A DNA stretch of 64,000 bases. Origin: Comamonas halotolerans. Its GTDB lineage: Bacteria; Pseudomonadota; Gammaproteobacteria; Burkholderiales; Burkholderiaceae_C. The notes under the pieces are model-generated. The model was not told where the DNA came from. It searched no databases and saw nothing but the letters and a program-made list of their open reading frames with translations. Location of the stretch: NCBI RefSeq assembly GCF_030162935.1, contig NZ_JASAUZ010000073.1:1-64000 (forward strand), written 5' to 3'. Of the stretch, positions 27,437 through 40,252 are shown in pieces. Within the stretch, counting starts at the first letter, position 1. Each line of letters opens with the position of its first letter. Made by a program: the position numbers and the translations under genes.

Positions 27437-27882
27437 ACCAGGTTGTGATTTATACGGACGGTGCCTGCAAGGGCAATCCCGGTCCAGGTGGTTGGGGCGT
27501 GTTGCTGCAAGCAGGCCCGCATGTCAAGGAAATGTATGGCGGTGAGCGTGAAACCACCAATAACCGAATGGAACTGACCGCAGTGATAGAGGCTTTGCGT
27601 GCGCTCAAGCGACCTTGTGATGTCACGCTGTTTCTGGACAGCGAATATGTGCGCAAAGGTATTACCGAGTGGGTACAGGGCTGGAAGGCCAAAGGCTGGA
27701 AAACTGCTTCCAAGCAGCCGGTGAAGAATGTCGAGTTATGGCAGGAGCTTGATGCCTTGGTTGCTACCGCCGGCCACCGCATTGAATGGCGCTGGGTAAA
27801 GGGCCACGCCGGAGATCCTGGCAATGAAAAAGCCGATGAACTGGCTAATAAAGGCGTGGAGAAAGCTTTGGGGCGTTTGTAG
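27433..27882 (+). CDS. rnhA: Ribonuclease HI
   Basis: Cleaves RNA in RNA-DNA hybrids, 149 aa. All four catalytic acidic residues are visible: Asp in [17 protein letters not shown], Glu in [11 protein letters not shown], Asp in LFLDSEYV and Asp in [14 protein letters not shown]. The N-terminus only fits a TTG start at 27433, which overlaps the TGA of the methyltransferase gene and follows AAGGAAAG by about 5 nt, so translation is probably coupled. Confidence 0.93.
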   Translation: MNQVVIYTDGACKGNPGPGGWGVLLQAGPHVKEMYGGERETTNNRMELTAVIEALRALKRPCDVTLFLDSEYVRKGITEWVQGWKAKGWKTASKQPVKNVELWQELDALVATAGHRIEWRWVKGHAGDPGNEKADELANKGVEKALGRL

Positions 27883-27906
27883 AAGACGCGGCGCGTGTCG
27901 ATAAAG

Positions 27907-27942
27907 AAAAAGGCTTCAGAGCTTGTCTATCTGAAGCCTTTT
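27907..27942. terminator. Terminator between rnhA and the thioredoxin-like gene
   Basis: AGGCTTCAGA (27911-27920) pairs with TCTGAAGCCT (27930-27939), with A and T runs at the flanks. It can serve both convergent genes. Confidence 0.85.
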
Positions 27943-27972
27943 GTATCTCCAAGGCAAGGCACAAGCTTGTGC

Positions 27973-28296
27973 TCAGATGGCCACAGGCAGTTGTTCTTCA
28001 ATATCCAGAACAGACTGGGGGCGTATGCTGCGGCTGATTTCTTCACCATTGCGCAGTATCACCAAGGTTGGCCATAGTTTGACCTTGAAGTGGCGACCAA
28101 GCTTGCGGCCTGGGCCGTCTTCAATCTTGATGTGTGTGATGTCGCGCCTTTCTTGCAGTGCTTCACGCAGAAAAGGCTGTGCACCTTGGCAGTGTGGGCA
28201 CCAGTCCACACCAAATTCAATGGCTACAGTGCCGGGAAGTGTGGCCAAGTCTTCCGGGCTTGGGGGGGGGGCTGTGAATGCGGTGGCAAAGGCCAT
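27973..28296 (-). CDS. Thioredoxin-like protein with a C10 tract near its start
   Basis: Thioredoxin-fold protein of 107 aa with the redox motif VDWCPHCQGAQ and the cis-Pro in LWPTLVILRNGEE. The CPHC active site is closer to DsbA- or glutaredoxin-like thiol chemistry than the CGPC of TrxA. ATG 28296 follows AAGGAGA. Codons 10-13 lie in a run of ten C residues, which is rare in coding DNA and prone to slippage. No signal peptide is seen. The partner and substrate are unknown. Confidence 0.8.
   Translation of the reverse strand: MAFATAFTAPPPSPEDLATLPGTVAIEFGVDWCPHCQGAQPFLREALQERRDITHIKIEDGPGRKLGRHFKVKLWPTLVILRNGEEISRSIRPQSVLDIEEQLPVAI
28262..28271 (-). repeat. C10 homopolymer in the thioredoxin-like gene
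   Basis: Ten G on the plus strand, C10 in the coding sense, encoding part of APPP at residues 10-13. A change of one base would shift the frame before the active site. Confidence 0.9.
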
Positions 28297-28372
28297 GCTG
28301 TCTCCTTGATAGGTTGCTGCTTGTCTAGCCTTCATGGTGCTGGCAATTGGCGCTTGTCGTCAACCCTGGATG

Positions 28373-28996
28373 TTATGCATTTTGTAGCGCTTGCAATTCT
28401 TCCAGTGTGTTGGCGTTGGCAAAGGCTTGCGGGTTGTCGCTGCATAGATCAAAGCGGCATAGAGCCTGGGAATGTCGCTGCGTCCAGGTATCAATCTTGC
28501 GTCCGCCTTTGGCGACAAATGTTTGCAGGCTCGGCAACAGGCTGCGGTGCAAGAGTGCAAACACGGGCTGAGAGCGAACTTGTAACGTTCCATCGCGACC
28601 CACTTCGGGGCCCGCTGCAATAACGATGTCGGCCTGCATGTGTGTTGCCACTGCCGCCATACGTTGCGCCAGATCTTCTGGAAAGCAAGGGCTGTCACAA
28701 GGGACGGTGAGCAGCCACTCGGTCTCACAATGGCTCAAGCCGGTCAAAAAGCCGGCAAGCGGTCCAGCGTAGTCGGGCAGCACATCGGTATGAACCGGGA
28801 CGCCAAAACTTTGGTATGTGTCCAGACTGCGGTTGGCGTTGAGCATGCATTGGCCCACCTGACTTTGCAGTCGTTGCAGCGCATGCATGGCCAGGGGCCG
28901 GCCTTTATAGATTTGCAAGCCTTTGTCGACACCGCCCATGCGGGTACCTCTGCCACCTGCCAGAACCAGGCCGGTGATGTCTTGCGAAGAAATCAT
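28373..28996 (-). CDS. mobA: Molybdenum cofactor guanylyltransferase
   Basis: Adds GMP to molybdopterin to make the MGD form of the cofactor, 207 aa. The nucleotide-binding signature LVLAGGRGTRMGGVDKGL is at the N-terminus, followed by DVLPDYAGPLAG and LTVPCDSPCFP. It is 58 nt downstream of moaA on the same strand, so two steps of molybdenum cofactor synthesis are probably co-expressed. Confidence 0.93.
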   Translation of the reverse strand: MISSQDITGLVLAGGRGTRMGGVDKGLQIYKGRPLAMHALQRLQSQVGQCMLNANRSLDTYQSFGVPVHTDVLPDYAGPLAGFLTGLSHCETEWLLTVPCDSPCFPEDLAQRMAAVATHMQADIVIAAGPEVGRDGTLQVRSQPVFALLHRSLLPSLQTFVAKGGRKIDTWTQRHSQALCRFDLCSDNPQAFANANTLEELQALQNA

Positions 28997-29054
28997 GGTG
29001 TTGTGCGCTCAACTAGCTTGGAGGAAAAGCCAAGTATGGCGCGAGTTCAAAGGC

Positions 29055-30191
29055 TTAGCCGCCGATGTAGCTCATTTCCACACGTTTGCGACCTTGAGCC
29101 GGCTCAGCGGGCATGCTGGCGCGCAGTTCGGAATAGCGGTCGCTGCGTTGTCCCCAGATATGACCAATGGCGTCGCTGATGGTGGCATCGTCTGCATCGC
29201 CACGCAGCAATTCGCGTAAATCCCAGCCTTTGTCGGCGAACAGGCACAAATACAAGCGTCCCTCGGTGGAGAGGCGAGCGCGGTTGCAATCACCGCAGAA
29301 AGCTTGGGTAACGCTGCTGATGACGCCAATTTCACCCAGGGCAGGGTCATGCAAACCATCGGCACCGACATAGCCCCAGCGTTTGGCTGTTTCGCCGGGG
29401 GCGCTGGGTTCGAGTTGAACCAAGGGCATTTCAGCGCTGATCCGCTGCACCACTTCCGCAGACGGCAGGACCTCATCCATGCACCAGCCGTTGGTAGCGC
29501 CTACATCCATGTATTCGATAAAACGAAGCGTCACACCTGTGCCACGGAAATGGCGAGCCATGGGCAGAATCTGATCAATGTTGGCGCTGCGTTTGACCAC
29601 CATGTTGACCTTGATGTCAGAAAGCCCAGCCTCTCGCGCGGCTTCAATGCCATCGAGCACGTCGGCGACGGGAAAGTCCACATCATTCATGCTGCGGAAG
29701 ATGGCGTCATCAAGCCCATCAAGGCTCACAGTCACCCGATGGAGTCCGGCATCCTTGAGTAATCGCGCTTTACGGCGCAGCAAGGAACCATTGGTCGTGA
29801 GAGTGATGTCCAGAGCATCGCCGCCAGGTGTACGCAGGGTTGCCAATTGGGCAATCAGTTGGTCCAGATCTTTGCGCAGCAAAGGCTCGCCGCCTGTGAG
29901 GCGAAGCTTGCGCACGCCGTGAGCGGCGAAAATGCGGGCCAAGCGCGTAATTTCTTCAAAGCTTAGCAGTGCTTTGTGCGGCAGGTAAGGGTAGTCCTTG
30001 TCGAAGACATCCTTGGGCATGCAGTAAGCGCATCGAAAGTTGCAGCGGTCTGTCACGCTGATGCGCAGATCGCGCAAGGGGCGAGCATGCTGATCCAGCA
30101 ATTGCCCGCGCGGAGCAACATGCTGTGCCTGTAAAGGGGCGTGCAGCACACCATACCTTTGTTCCACCAACGGGATTACGCGATCGACCAT
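29055..30191 (-). CDS. moaA: GTP 3',8-cyclase, molybdenum cofactor synthesis
   Basis: Radical SAM enzyme for the first step of molybdopterin synthesis, 378 aa. The N-terminal cluster motif [18 protein letters not shown], and the C-terminal cluster [18 protein letters not shown] are intact. The C-terminus ends in the essential GlyGly (SYIGG). The frame is open to 30668, overlapping the DUF2889 gene. ATG 30191 gives a normal-length protein with a slightly long N-terminus. Confidence 0.95.
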   Translation of the reverse strand: MVDRVIPLVEQRYGVLHAPLQAQHVAPRGQLLDQHARPLRDLRISVTDRCNFRCAYCMPKDVFDKDYPYLPHKALLSFEEITRLARIFAAHGVRKLRLTGGEPLLRKDLDQLIAQLATLRTPGGDALDITLTTNGSLLRRKARLLKDAGLHRVTVSLDGLDDAIFRSMNDVDFPVADVLDGIEAAREAGLSDIKVNMVVKRSANIDQILPMARHFRGTGVTLRFIEYMDVGATNGWCMDEVLPSAEVVQRISAEMPLVQLEPSAPGETAKRWGYVGADGLHDPALGEIGVISSVTQAFCGDCNRARLSTEGRLYLCLFADKGWDLRELLRGDADDATISDAIGHIWGQRSDRYSELRASMPAEPAQGRKRVEMSYIGG

Positions 30192-30256
30192 AGGGGCATG
30201 ATTGTGCCGCAAGGTAGTCAGCCGTGCCGGCTTCGGGGTTTGTTGCGAGTGCTGGG

Positions 30257-30853
30257 TCAGCCTTGCTTTGAAGATGCCTGGGTGCCTGGGACGACAGGCT
30301 CTTTGGCTGCTGCTGATTTCCAGCCTACAAACTGTGGGTAGTACTGCAAGACGGCGGGGCCATTGAAGTCCCAGCCGGTGCAGCGCCCAAGATATGCAGG
30401 AGGCTGATCGGCTGAGGCGCTGAAGGCCGCGACAACGCTTTGAAATGCAGCAGTGGCCATGTTCTGCAGCAACTCTCGCATATGTGTGCAACCGACGATG
30501 CCAGCCAGGTTGGCTTCGATGGATTTGCGCCAACCCTTGGCCATGCTGCAGCCGACCATCCGTTGCATGGCCGCCAAAGCGCCGGGGCATCCGTCGATAG
30601 GGTGCGCATCCATGCAAGCTTCGATGCTTTGCACCACCAATTCGGGTGTAACCGTTACGCGGATCCACATATGGTGAATAGGCTCACCTGCTTTGCGCAT
30701 GCCTTTGCCACTTGGGCGGGGCGTGTCAATGGCTTTGGTGTCCAGCAACTCGCCTTCAATGTCCCAGAGACCATCGTCACGCTCGAAGCTGCGGTAGTTC
30801 ACTTGGCGAATATGTTGCGGGCTACGTGCCACCGTGGGATTGCTAAGAGGCAT
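30257..30853 (-). CDS. DUF2889 domain protein
   Basis: Protein of 198 aa matching the DUF2889 family: [24 protein letters not shown] at the N-terminus, [10 protein letters not shown], and [18 protein letters not shown] near the middle. The function of the family is not known. ATG 30853 begins [11 protein letters not shown]; the frame is open 15 codons further. It lies just upstream of moaA on the same strand. Confidence 0.85.
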   Translation of the reverse strand: MPLSNPTVARSPQHIRQVNYRSFERDDGLWDIEGELLDTKAIDTPRPSGKGMRKAGEPIHHMWIRVTVTPELVVQSIEACMDAHPIDGCPGALAAMQRMVGCSMAKGWRKSIEANLAGIVGCTHMRELLQNMATAAFQSVVAAFSASADQPPAYLGRCTGWDFNGPAVLQYYPQFVGWKSAAAKEPVVPGTQASSKQG

Positions 30854-31125
30854 GTGTTTGTACTTATTGAGCGGTGAACACCTGGCAACAATGCACAAGT
30901 GTCATCTGGTTCGTCATTCATGCGGCAAGCCGCAGGCTTTGTATTCTGACTGTGGTCAAGTGGATTGTCAGTCACTCAAGCAACCTGAATTTCCAATGAA
31001 ACTGCCCTTATTTGCAGATGTGGAAAGAGCTTTTTGCTATCTATTTTTATAGGTGCTTGCCCTATGGACACACTGCACAGTGCGACAGAGCATGCATGAA
31101 CCAAGATGATGATGTGGAGGTCGCA

Positions 31126-31653
31126 ATGAGTAACTTGGTTGAGCAACTGGCTCAATATGCGGAATATCACCGGGATGGGCGCAACATTCTCACGCATTTC
31201 TTTGGCGTTCCCATGATTTTGCTGGCGGTAGTGATCCTGCTGTCACGGCCTGCATGGGTGTTGAGCGGCAGTGGGTTTGGCTTGAGCCCTGCGGTTATGG
31301 CTGCATTGGCCGCTGCGATTTATTACATGCTGTTGGATATGCGTTATGGTCTGGCTCTGGCATTGGTTTTAGGTGTGATGCTGGCCGTGGGTGCTTGGCT
31401 GGCGCAGCATTCGGTGGTGCTCTGGTTGAGCTGGGGGCTTGGTTTGTTTGTTGTCGGCTGGATCATCCAGTTTGTGGGGCATTACTGGGAAGGGCGCAAA
31501 CCAGCGTTCTTGGACGATATCGTGGGTTTGCTGATCGGTCCCTTGTTTGTATTGGCCGAAATGGGCTTTGTGCTGGGCCTGCGACATGAGGTTCAGAAGG
31601 CTATTGAAGCGCGCTCTGGTCCGGTAAGACACCCTGAGCGTGCTGCCTTGTAA
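31126..31653 (+). CDS. Mpo1/DUF962 family membrane protein
   Basis: Integral membrane protein of 175 aa with about four to five hydrophobic segments. The N-terminal block QYAEYHRDGRNILTHFFGVP and the later QFVGHYWEGRKPAFLDDIVGLLIGPLFV carry the conserved His residues of the Mpo1 family. Yeast Mpo1 is an iron-dependent dioxygenase acting on 2-hydroxy fatty acids; the bacterial role is inferred. ATG 31126 has GGAGG upstream. Confidence 0.85.
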   Translation: MSNLVEQLAQYAEYHRDGRNILTHFFGVPMILLAVVILLSRPAWVLSGSGFGLSPAVMAALAAAIYYMLLDMRYGLALALVLGVMLAVGAWLAQHSVVLWLSWGLGLFVVGWIIQFVGHYWEGRKPAFLDDIVGLLIGPLFVLAEMGFVLGLRHEVQKAIEARSGPVRHPERAAL

Positions 31654-31770
31654 TTGATTGTTGCGCGGATATTCAAGGGGTTTGCAAGAAGTGAGCAAGG
31701 GCATGCCTCTAAAATCGTCAGGTCTCCCCCTGTTGGGGGATTGTTTATTTCATAACCTGACCAACCCATC

Positions 31771-32301
31771 ATGTCCTTCGAAAAACTGACTCCCGGCAAA
31801 AACGCCCCTGAAACCTTCAACGTTGTGATCGAAATCGCTGCCAATTCCGATCCTGTGAAGTATGAAGTGGATAAGGAAACAGGTTGCGTGTTTGTGGATC
31901 GCTTCATGGGCACCGCCATGCACTACCCAGTGAACTATGGTTATGTACCCCAGACTTTGGCTGGCGATGGCGACCCCGTGGACGTGCTGGTCATGACTCC
32001 TTTCCCATTGCCTACAGGCGTGGTGGTTCCTTGCCGTGCCATCGGCATTCTTCACATGGAAGACGAAGGCGGTGTGGATGGCAAGGTTCTGGCCGTGCCT
32101 ACCAAGAAGATCCTGCCTGCGTACGACAAGATTGAAAGCCTGGAAGATGTGCATGAACTGACACTGAACCAGATCGCTCACTTCTTCGAGCACTACAAGG
32201 ATCTGGAAAAAGGTAAGTGGGTGAAGGTTCTGGGCTGGAAGGGTATTGATGAAGCCAAGAAGGAAATCACAGACGGCATCGCCAGCTACAACAAGGCCTA
32301 A
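31771..32301 (+). CDS. ppa: Inorganic pyrophosphatase
   Basis: Soluble family I pyrophosphatase, 176 aa. The acidic active-site motif DGDPVDVLVMTPFP and the N-terminal SDPVKYEVDKETG and YPVNYGYVPQT blocks are typical. It hydrolyses the pyrophosphate made by biosynthetic reactions. A -10-like TAAAAT (31710-31715) lies about 60 nt upstream, and a CCCCC/GGGGG hairpin falls in the leader. Confidence 0.96.
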   Translation: MSFEKLTPGKNAPETFNVVIEIAANSDPVKYEVDKETGCVFVDRFMGTAMHYPVNYGYVPQTLAGDGDPVDVLVMTPFPLPTGVVVPCRAIGILHMEDEGGVDGKVLAVPTKKILPAYDKIESLEDVHELTLNQIAHFFEHYKDLEKGKWVKVLGWKGIDEAKKEITDGIASYNKA

Positions 32302-32360
32302 GGTAATACCGTGAAACAGGCAGTGAAGCCATGGCTTCGCTGTTCGCTTCTTCTTTCAAT

Positions 32361-32395
32361 AAAAAAGCAGGCGCTCATGGAGTGCCTGCTTTTTT
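32361..32395 (+). terminator. ppa terminator
   Basis: A6-GCAGGC (32361-32372) pairs with GCCTGC-T6 (32384-32395). Confidence 0.85.
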
Positions 32396-32687
32396 ATGGT
32401 GCATACAGCGCCTCCCATTTTTCCAATCGCGTGCGCAGCACCCACTTCATGGCTCCATGAACCCGGGCAACTCAGCGAGCATTAAATGGCAAATTCCTTG
32501 CGTGTATGAAGTTGCAAGCAGATTGGGGGCGTAATCCGGTTTTTAATACGAAGCCACAATCTGTCAAAGCCCATACAGGTGGAGCGAGCGTGAGGGAGTG
32601 ATAATCGCTCTCTTTGGGCTTGTTGGTTGAATATCGATTCAGCACAGCAATAGCTGTTAGCGCTTAGGCCTCATCGCCTCACTTTCC
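32396..32687 (+). other. Intergenic region before nadE with a possible structured RNA
   Basis: No gene is seen in these 292 bp. A nested two-helix structure can be drawn at 32565-32622: CAAAGCCCA (32565-32573) with TGGGCTTG (32615-32622), enclosing GAGCGA (32582-32587) with TCGCTC (32605-32610). It ends about 65 nt before the nadE start. No known riboswitch was recognised. Confidence 0.35.
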
Positions 32688-34726
<2,039 letters not shown>

Positions 34727-34741
34727 GTTAGCAAAGGGTTG

Positions 34742-34771
34742 AAAAAAAGCGATCTTGGAGATCGCTTTTTT
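34742..34771. terminator. Terminator between glnB and the LOG gene
   Basis: A7-GCGATCT (34742-34755), loop TGG, AGATCGC-T6 (34759-34771). Confidence 0.88.
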
Positions 34772-34800
34772 ATGTGCGCTAAAGAATGGAATGCGCCTGT

Positions 34801-35397
34801 TCACAGTACTTCGCGCAAATCCTGGCTTTCTGGGGTTGTGCCTGCTGATTCAACCAGAAACTCCATCAACTCCGATGTGTTGTTGCAGGCATGAATCAAA
34901 TCCATTTGCCACTCGCCCATGAAGCCGTTGTTAACGGTGGATTTCAAGAAGCTCAACATGCTGGCGTAGTAGTCTTCTACATTGAGCAATCCAATCGGTT
35001 TGTCGTGGTAGCCAAGCTGGCGCCAGGTCCATACCTCAAACAGTTCCTCAAATGTACCAATGCCGCCAGGCAAGGCCAGAAAAGCATCACTGCGCTCAGC
35101 CATCATTGCTTTGCGCTGGTGCATGTTGGCAACGATATGCAATTCGTCACAGGCCTGGTTGGCCACTTCTTTATCAACCAGAGCTTGTGGGATGACGCCC
35201 ACAACACGTCCGCCAGCAGCTTTGGTGGACTCTGCAACAATACCCATCAAGCCTGTTCGGCCGCCACCGTAGACCAGTTGCCCATTGTGTTGACCAATCC
35301 AGGTGCCCACGGCACGTGCTGCTTCAGCGTAGGCAGGAAGTTCACCAGGGCGGGAACCGCAGTAAACGCAAATTGAGAAGTTGGGATTCAAGGACAT
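34801..35397 (-). CDS. LOG family (TIGR00730) Rossmann-fold protein, cytokinin riboside 5'-monophosphate phosphoribohydrolase-like
   Basis: Nucleotide-binding protein of 198 aa with the LOG signature SICVYCGSRPGE, VYGGGRTGLMG, and LPGGIGTFEELFEVWTWRQLGYHDKP. Members release free base from nucleoside monophosphates; the natural substrate in bacteria is often unclear. ATG 35397 begins MSLNPNFS. It is last in a run of minus-strand genes that starts with a sigma factor, 41 nt after the RDD gene. Confidence 0.88.
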   Translation of the reverse strand: MSLNPNFSICVYCGSRPGELPAYAEAARAVGTWIGQHNGQLVYGGGRTGLMGIVAESTKAAGGRVVGVIPQALVDKEVANQACDELHIVANMHQRKAMMAERSDAFLALPGGIGTFEELFEVWTWRQLGYHDKPIGLLNVEDYYASMLSFLKSTVNNGFMGEWQMDLIHACNNTSELMEFLVESAGTTPESQDLREVL

Positions 35398-35438
35398 CGG
35401 GAGACTGTGAAAGATAAAAAAGGTTGGTGACAGAGCAA

Positions 35439-35966
35439 TCAAGCCACCTTTTGTGGTGGCGCTGCTTGGACCAGGCGTGTGCCAGCGAGCACATCGTGCA
35501 GGAACTGGCGTTGCGGGTGAAAGCGGCTTAGCAATGCCCACACCAGGATCCAGCCGAGAGTCAGCACGGCGACTTCAGCCATGGGTAGATGAAATGGTTG
35601 AAGGATAGCCAAAGGTGGCAGCAGCCACATCCAGGACAACGCATAGCGTGCCAAGGCGCGAATACGGGTCAAGGGGCGCCCATGCTTGTCAACAACCTGG
35701 ATGTGCCAGGTCTTCATGGCCAAGGTCTGGCCTTTGCTCCAGAACCAGGCAAAGTAGGCACCAAGAACCAAAAACAAAAGTGCTTGCAGGGTGCTGGGTG
35801 AAAGCGGGGTGCCAAAAAGCGCGCCAGCAGCCCCCAAGACCAGGCCTCCCACAAAAACGACACCAAACAACAGCAGGCTTTCATACAGCCAGCAAGCCAT
35901 GCGGCGACGCAGACTGGGGGCGGTGAGTGCGGCAGGAGGAAGTGAGGGGGATGTGGAGGCGGACAT
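35439..35966 (-). CDS. RDD family membrane protein
   Basis: Protein of 175 aa with an N-terminal Arg-rich stretch (LRRRMACWLYESLLLFGVVF) and three to four membrane segments. The family motif RIRALARYALSWMW is present. RDD proteins are thought to be involved in transport, but their function is poorly known. It is the fourth gene of the sigma-DUF3619-DUF3106-RDD group. Confidence 0.85.
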   Translation of the reverse strand: MSASTSPSLPPAALTAPSLRRRMACWLYESLLLFGVVFVGGLVLGAAGALFGTPLSPSTLQALLFLVLGAYFAWFWSKGQTLAMKTWHIQVVDKHGRPLTRIRALARYALSWMWLLPPLAILQPFHLPMAEVAVLTLGWILVWALLSRFHPQRQFLHDVLAGTRLVQAAPPQKVA

Positions 35967-36079
35967 GCAGGCAGGGTTTGAGGAGCTGGCACTTGGTGCA
36001 GGAAAACCCCTCTATTGTGCCTTTACTCATGTGACAGCTGTCTTGCACATCTGAGCAAGCTTCTCAGCGTTTGAAGCGC

Positions 36080-36898
36080 TCAAGGCTCGTCCGCAGGTAG
36101 TGGGGGTAGATCCACGCGAGGCATGGATTGCGGCACAGCAATGGGCTGGCTAGAGACAGCAGGCGGATGCGGTAGTGGTGGCAAATGCACCGAAGGCATT
36201 GCCTGTGGGGTTTCTACTGGGATTGCCTCCACGGGGGGCTTCACCATGACCGCGGGTGCTGTTGGCTCAAGCTGCTCCACTTTAGGTTTGGGGGGCTTGG
36301 GAGGCGGTACAACAGCAAGTCTACGTTTTGCCTTTTTCGCGGTTTTGGCTTTGCGAGCCTGTTCTGCCAGGCGCTTTTTCTCGGCTTCGCTCAAAGCCTG
36401 GTATTCATCCCACTTGGTTTGAAGTTCTTGCGCGGACAGTCGACGACTGCTCTCAAAGTTCAGGCGTGCCTGGTTTCGCTGCTGGGCGCTCAGGCTGGCC
36501 CATGTATTCATTCGGCTGAGAAGCTTGTTACGCTCAGTGGTATCCATTTGAGGGTAGCGGTCGGCCAGTACCAGCCAACGGCGTTTAGCCAAGGCTCCCA
36601 TACTGTCCCAGCGATCACGTAGAGGCATCAGAACCTGGCGTTGTGCTTCTGTAATTTCACGCCAGATCGGGCCGGAAGAGCTCAACCTAAGCTGGGGGGC
36701 ATGTGTGTTGCTGCTCAGCGAGCTGCGTTCGCTATCACCTTCCACGGCCATATAAGCCGGTACGGCACTGGGAACCATGGCCACTTGGTTCATGCTCCAG
36801 AGACCTCCAAAGGCCAAGCCCAACAACAGCACGCCCGCCACAGCTGTGGCGAAGATGGTAGCGCGAGAGGTTTTTGGGGTGTCAGCTATCAGGGGCAT
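36080..36898 (-). CDS. DUF3106 domain protein, membrane-anchored
   Basis: Protein of 272 aa. One N-terminal membrane segment (about residues 10-32) is followed by a long exported region. DUF3106 core (about 85-165) has repeated short helices ending in LSAQQR, LSAQEL and LSEAEK motifs, then a Lys/Arg-rich stretch and a Pro/Val-rich tail. The LSxxE/Q repeats recall periplasmic stress proteins such as CpxP/Spy, but this is only resemblance. ATG 36898 is preferred over an upstream TTG. It follows the DUF3619 gene by 62 nt. Confidence 0.8.
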   Translation of the reverse strand: MPLIADTPKTSRATIFATAVAGVLLLGLAFGGLWSMNQVAMVPSAVPAYMAVEGDSERSSLSSNTHAPQLRLSSSGPIWREITEAQRQVLMPLRDRWDSMGALAKRRWLVLADRYPQMDTTERNKLLSRMNTWASLSAQQRNQARLNFESSRRLSAQELQTKWDEYQALSEAEKKRLAEQARKAKTAKKAKRRLAVVPPPKPPKPKVEQLEPTAPAVMVKPPVEAIPVETPQAMPSVHLPPLPHPPAVSSQPIAVPQSMPRVDLPPLPADEP

Positions 36899-36960
36899 GT
36901 ATTGCCAAGTGTAAATCTTTACGCCTTTGACCAAGTCAGGCGTATGAGGCTAGAGAGAGT

Positions 36961-37428
36961 TTAAGGTGTGTCAGAAACTGTAGCTTGCAAGTATTGCTGA
37001 AAGCCAGGGTCTGTATACGCGGCGGGAGGTAACTCGCTGGTCAGCAGGGCTGCATCTACCTCGGCTACATCCACGGTGGCCCGGTTGTCCAGGTCTGCGC
37101 CAATAAAAGCCAATGCACCTGCTAAGGCAACCAAAGGCAAAGCTGTTAACAAGCGGCGAACCCAGATTGGGGTGTTGTCATGACTGGGAGCGCCCAAAGA
37201 AAGCGTCCCATCGGCATTGCTGCCAAGCAGTGATGCAGCAGTTTCTGCTTGCAAAGCACGGAGTGGCGTACTCGTGCGCTTGCGCGCTGAAACAGCCTGC
37301 ACACGTGCGGCACGCAGACGCTCTGTGACCACATAGGGCAGATCTGCACTTGTCATGGACAGGCGCGCAGTCAGCTTTCGGGCAAATTGCTCGGCCGCAA
37401 GTTCATCGTGGTGCGAAGGTGTGGTCAT
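36961..37428 (-). CDS. DUF3619 family protein, possible anti-sigma factor
   Basis: Protein of 155 aa with a cytoplasmic N-terminal half (about 1-90), one membrane segment (WVRRLLTALPLVALAGALAF, about 90-110) and a short exported C-terminus. It overlaps the sigma factor gene by 4 nt (ATGA). Size, single membrane segment and coupling to a sigma factor fit an anti-sigma factor. No zinc HxxxCxxC motif is present, so this role is inferred from position. Confidence 0.78.
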   Translation of the reverse strand: MTTPSHHDELAAEQFARKLTARLSMTSADLPYVVTERLRAARVQAVSARKRTSTPLRALQAETAASLLGSNADGTLSLGAPSHDNTPIWVRRLLTALPLVALAGALAFIGADLDNRATVDVAEVDAALLTSELPPAAYTDPGFQQYLQATVSDTP

Positions 37429-37997
37429 AACTCAATTCCTTTGGCTTTGAGCGCTTTGCTCAGCGACTGGATAGCTCTAAAACAGTGTGTCTTTACGCTG
37501 CCCTCAGAGCAACCCATGGCTGCAGCGGTCTCTGCAACATCCATGTCTTCCCAATAACGCAGCAAAAAGGCTTCCCGTTGACGCGCAGGCAAAGATTGAA
37601 TTTCATTTTCAATGCTTTGTAACAATTGCATGCGTTGCGTGTGCGTTTCGGCGCTTTGTGCTGTTTCACGGTCTTCGTCGGCTGCATAAGTCTGCATCCA
37701 ATCGAAATCGGCATCCTCAGAGTCATCTCCATGTGAGATGTCTGCCATATTGGTAAAGACTGCATTCCGCGTCTTTTGTCGCCTGAACCAGTCCAGCGTG
37801 CAGTTGGACAAGATGCGGTGAAACAACATTGGGAGTTCTGCAACAGGCTTGTCGCCGTAGTGCTGCGCGAGCTTGAGCATGCTGTCTTGGACGATGTCCA
37901 AAGCTGCTTCCTCGTCACGGACGTGGTAAACCGAGCGTTTGAACGCACGTTTTTCAACGCCTTTCAGGAAGTCGGATAGCTCTTGTTCAGTGGCCAA
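37425..37997 (-). CDS. RNA polymerase sigma factor, ECF type
   Basis: Sigma-70 family protein of 190 aa with only regions 2 and 4. Region 2 (about 10-80) holds VRDEEAALDIVQDSMLKL and FHRILSNCTLDWFRRQ. Region 4 (about 130-185) holds LPARQREAFLLRYWEDMDVAETAAAMGCSEGSVKTH. The start is a TTG at 37997: an in-frame stop lies upstream without an ATG between. First gene of a four- to five-gene minus-strand operon with DUF3619, DUF3106, RDD and LOG genes. Confidence 0.88.
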   Translation of the reverse strand: MATEQELSDFLKGVEKRAFKRSVYHVRDEEAALDIVQDSMLKLAQHYGDKPVAELPMLFHRILSNCTLDWFRRQKTRNAVFTNMADISHGDDSEDADFDWMQTYAADEDRETAQSAETHTQRMQLLQSIENEIQSLPARQREAFLLRYWEDMDVAETAAAMGCSEGSVKTHCFRAIQSLSKALKAKGIEL

Positions 37998-38295
37998 GAC
38001 AGGGGTGCTCGGTAAGTCGGGATCTAACGAATCTGCTCACAGGACTGGATCCTGGCAGCACGCAGCAAAGATTGTCATTATCGCATTGCGTTGGCAAACT
38101 GCCTAAAAAGCGTTAGCCAAACTGTATGTTGCAGTGCCATAATCATTTCTTGCAATTAATAAAGGCAAACGGGTCAAGGTCCGGCGTTCACCATCTCGCC
38201 CATGTCCTCTGGCCTTAAGTCCCAAGACAGTCTCACAAGGGCTCGGACAAGGGGCACCCAAGGTTTTTCGTTAGAGAAATTCGCAAAGGTTGATC

Positions 38296-40083
<1,788 letters not shown>

Positions 40084-40252
40084 ACACAGACTAGATAGTC
40101 TGCGAGTGCAAGCTGACAGCAGACGGAAAGTCTTTCCATACGCGCGTGCAATTTCGACCTGCACAAAGCGCGCTCATTTTGACGAATCTATTGTTTGCCA
40201 AGCCTGACGCTTACCGGTGTCAGGGGAGGGCAGCGAAAAGAGGAATCTGGTT

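Noticed and set aside
30896-30916. Pho-box-like GTGTCAT...CGTCAT before the Mpo1-like gene
   Set aside because: The repeats are spaced 12 bp, not 11, and no -10 follows at 10 nt.
37998-38295. Search for a branched-chain leader peptide or attenuator before ilvB
   Set aside because: No short frame rich in Leu, Ile or Val and no intrinsic terminator were found in this gap.
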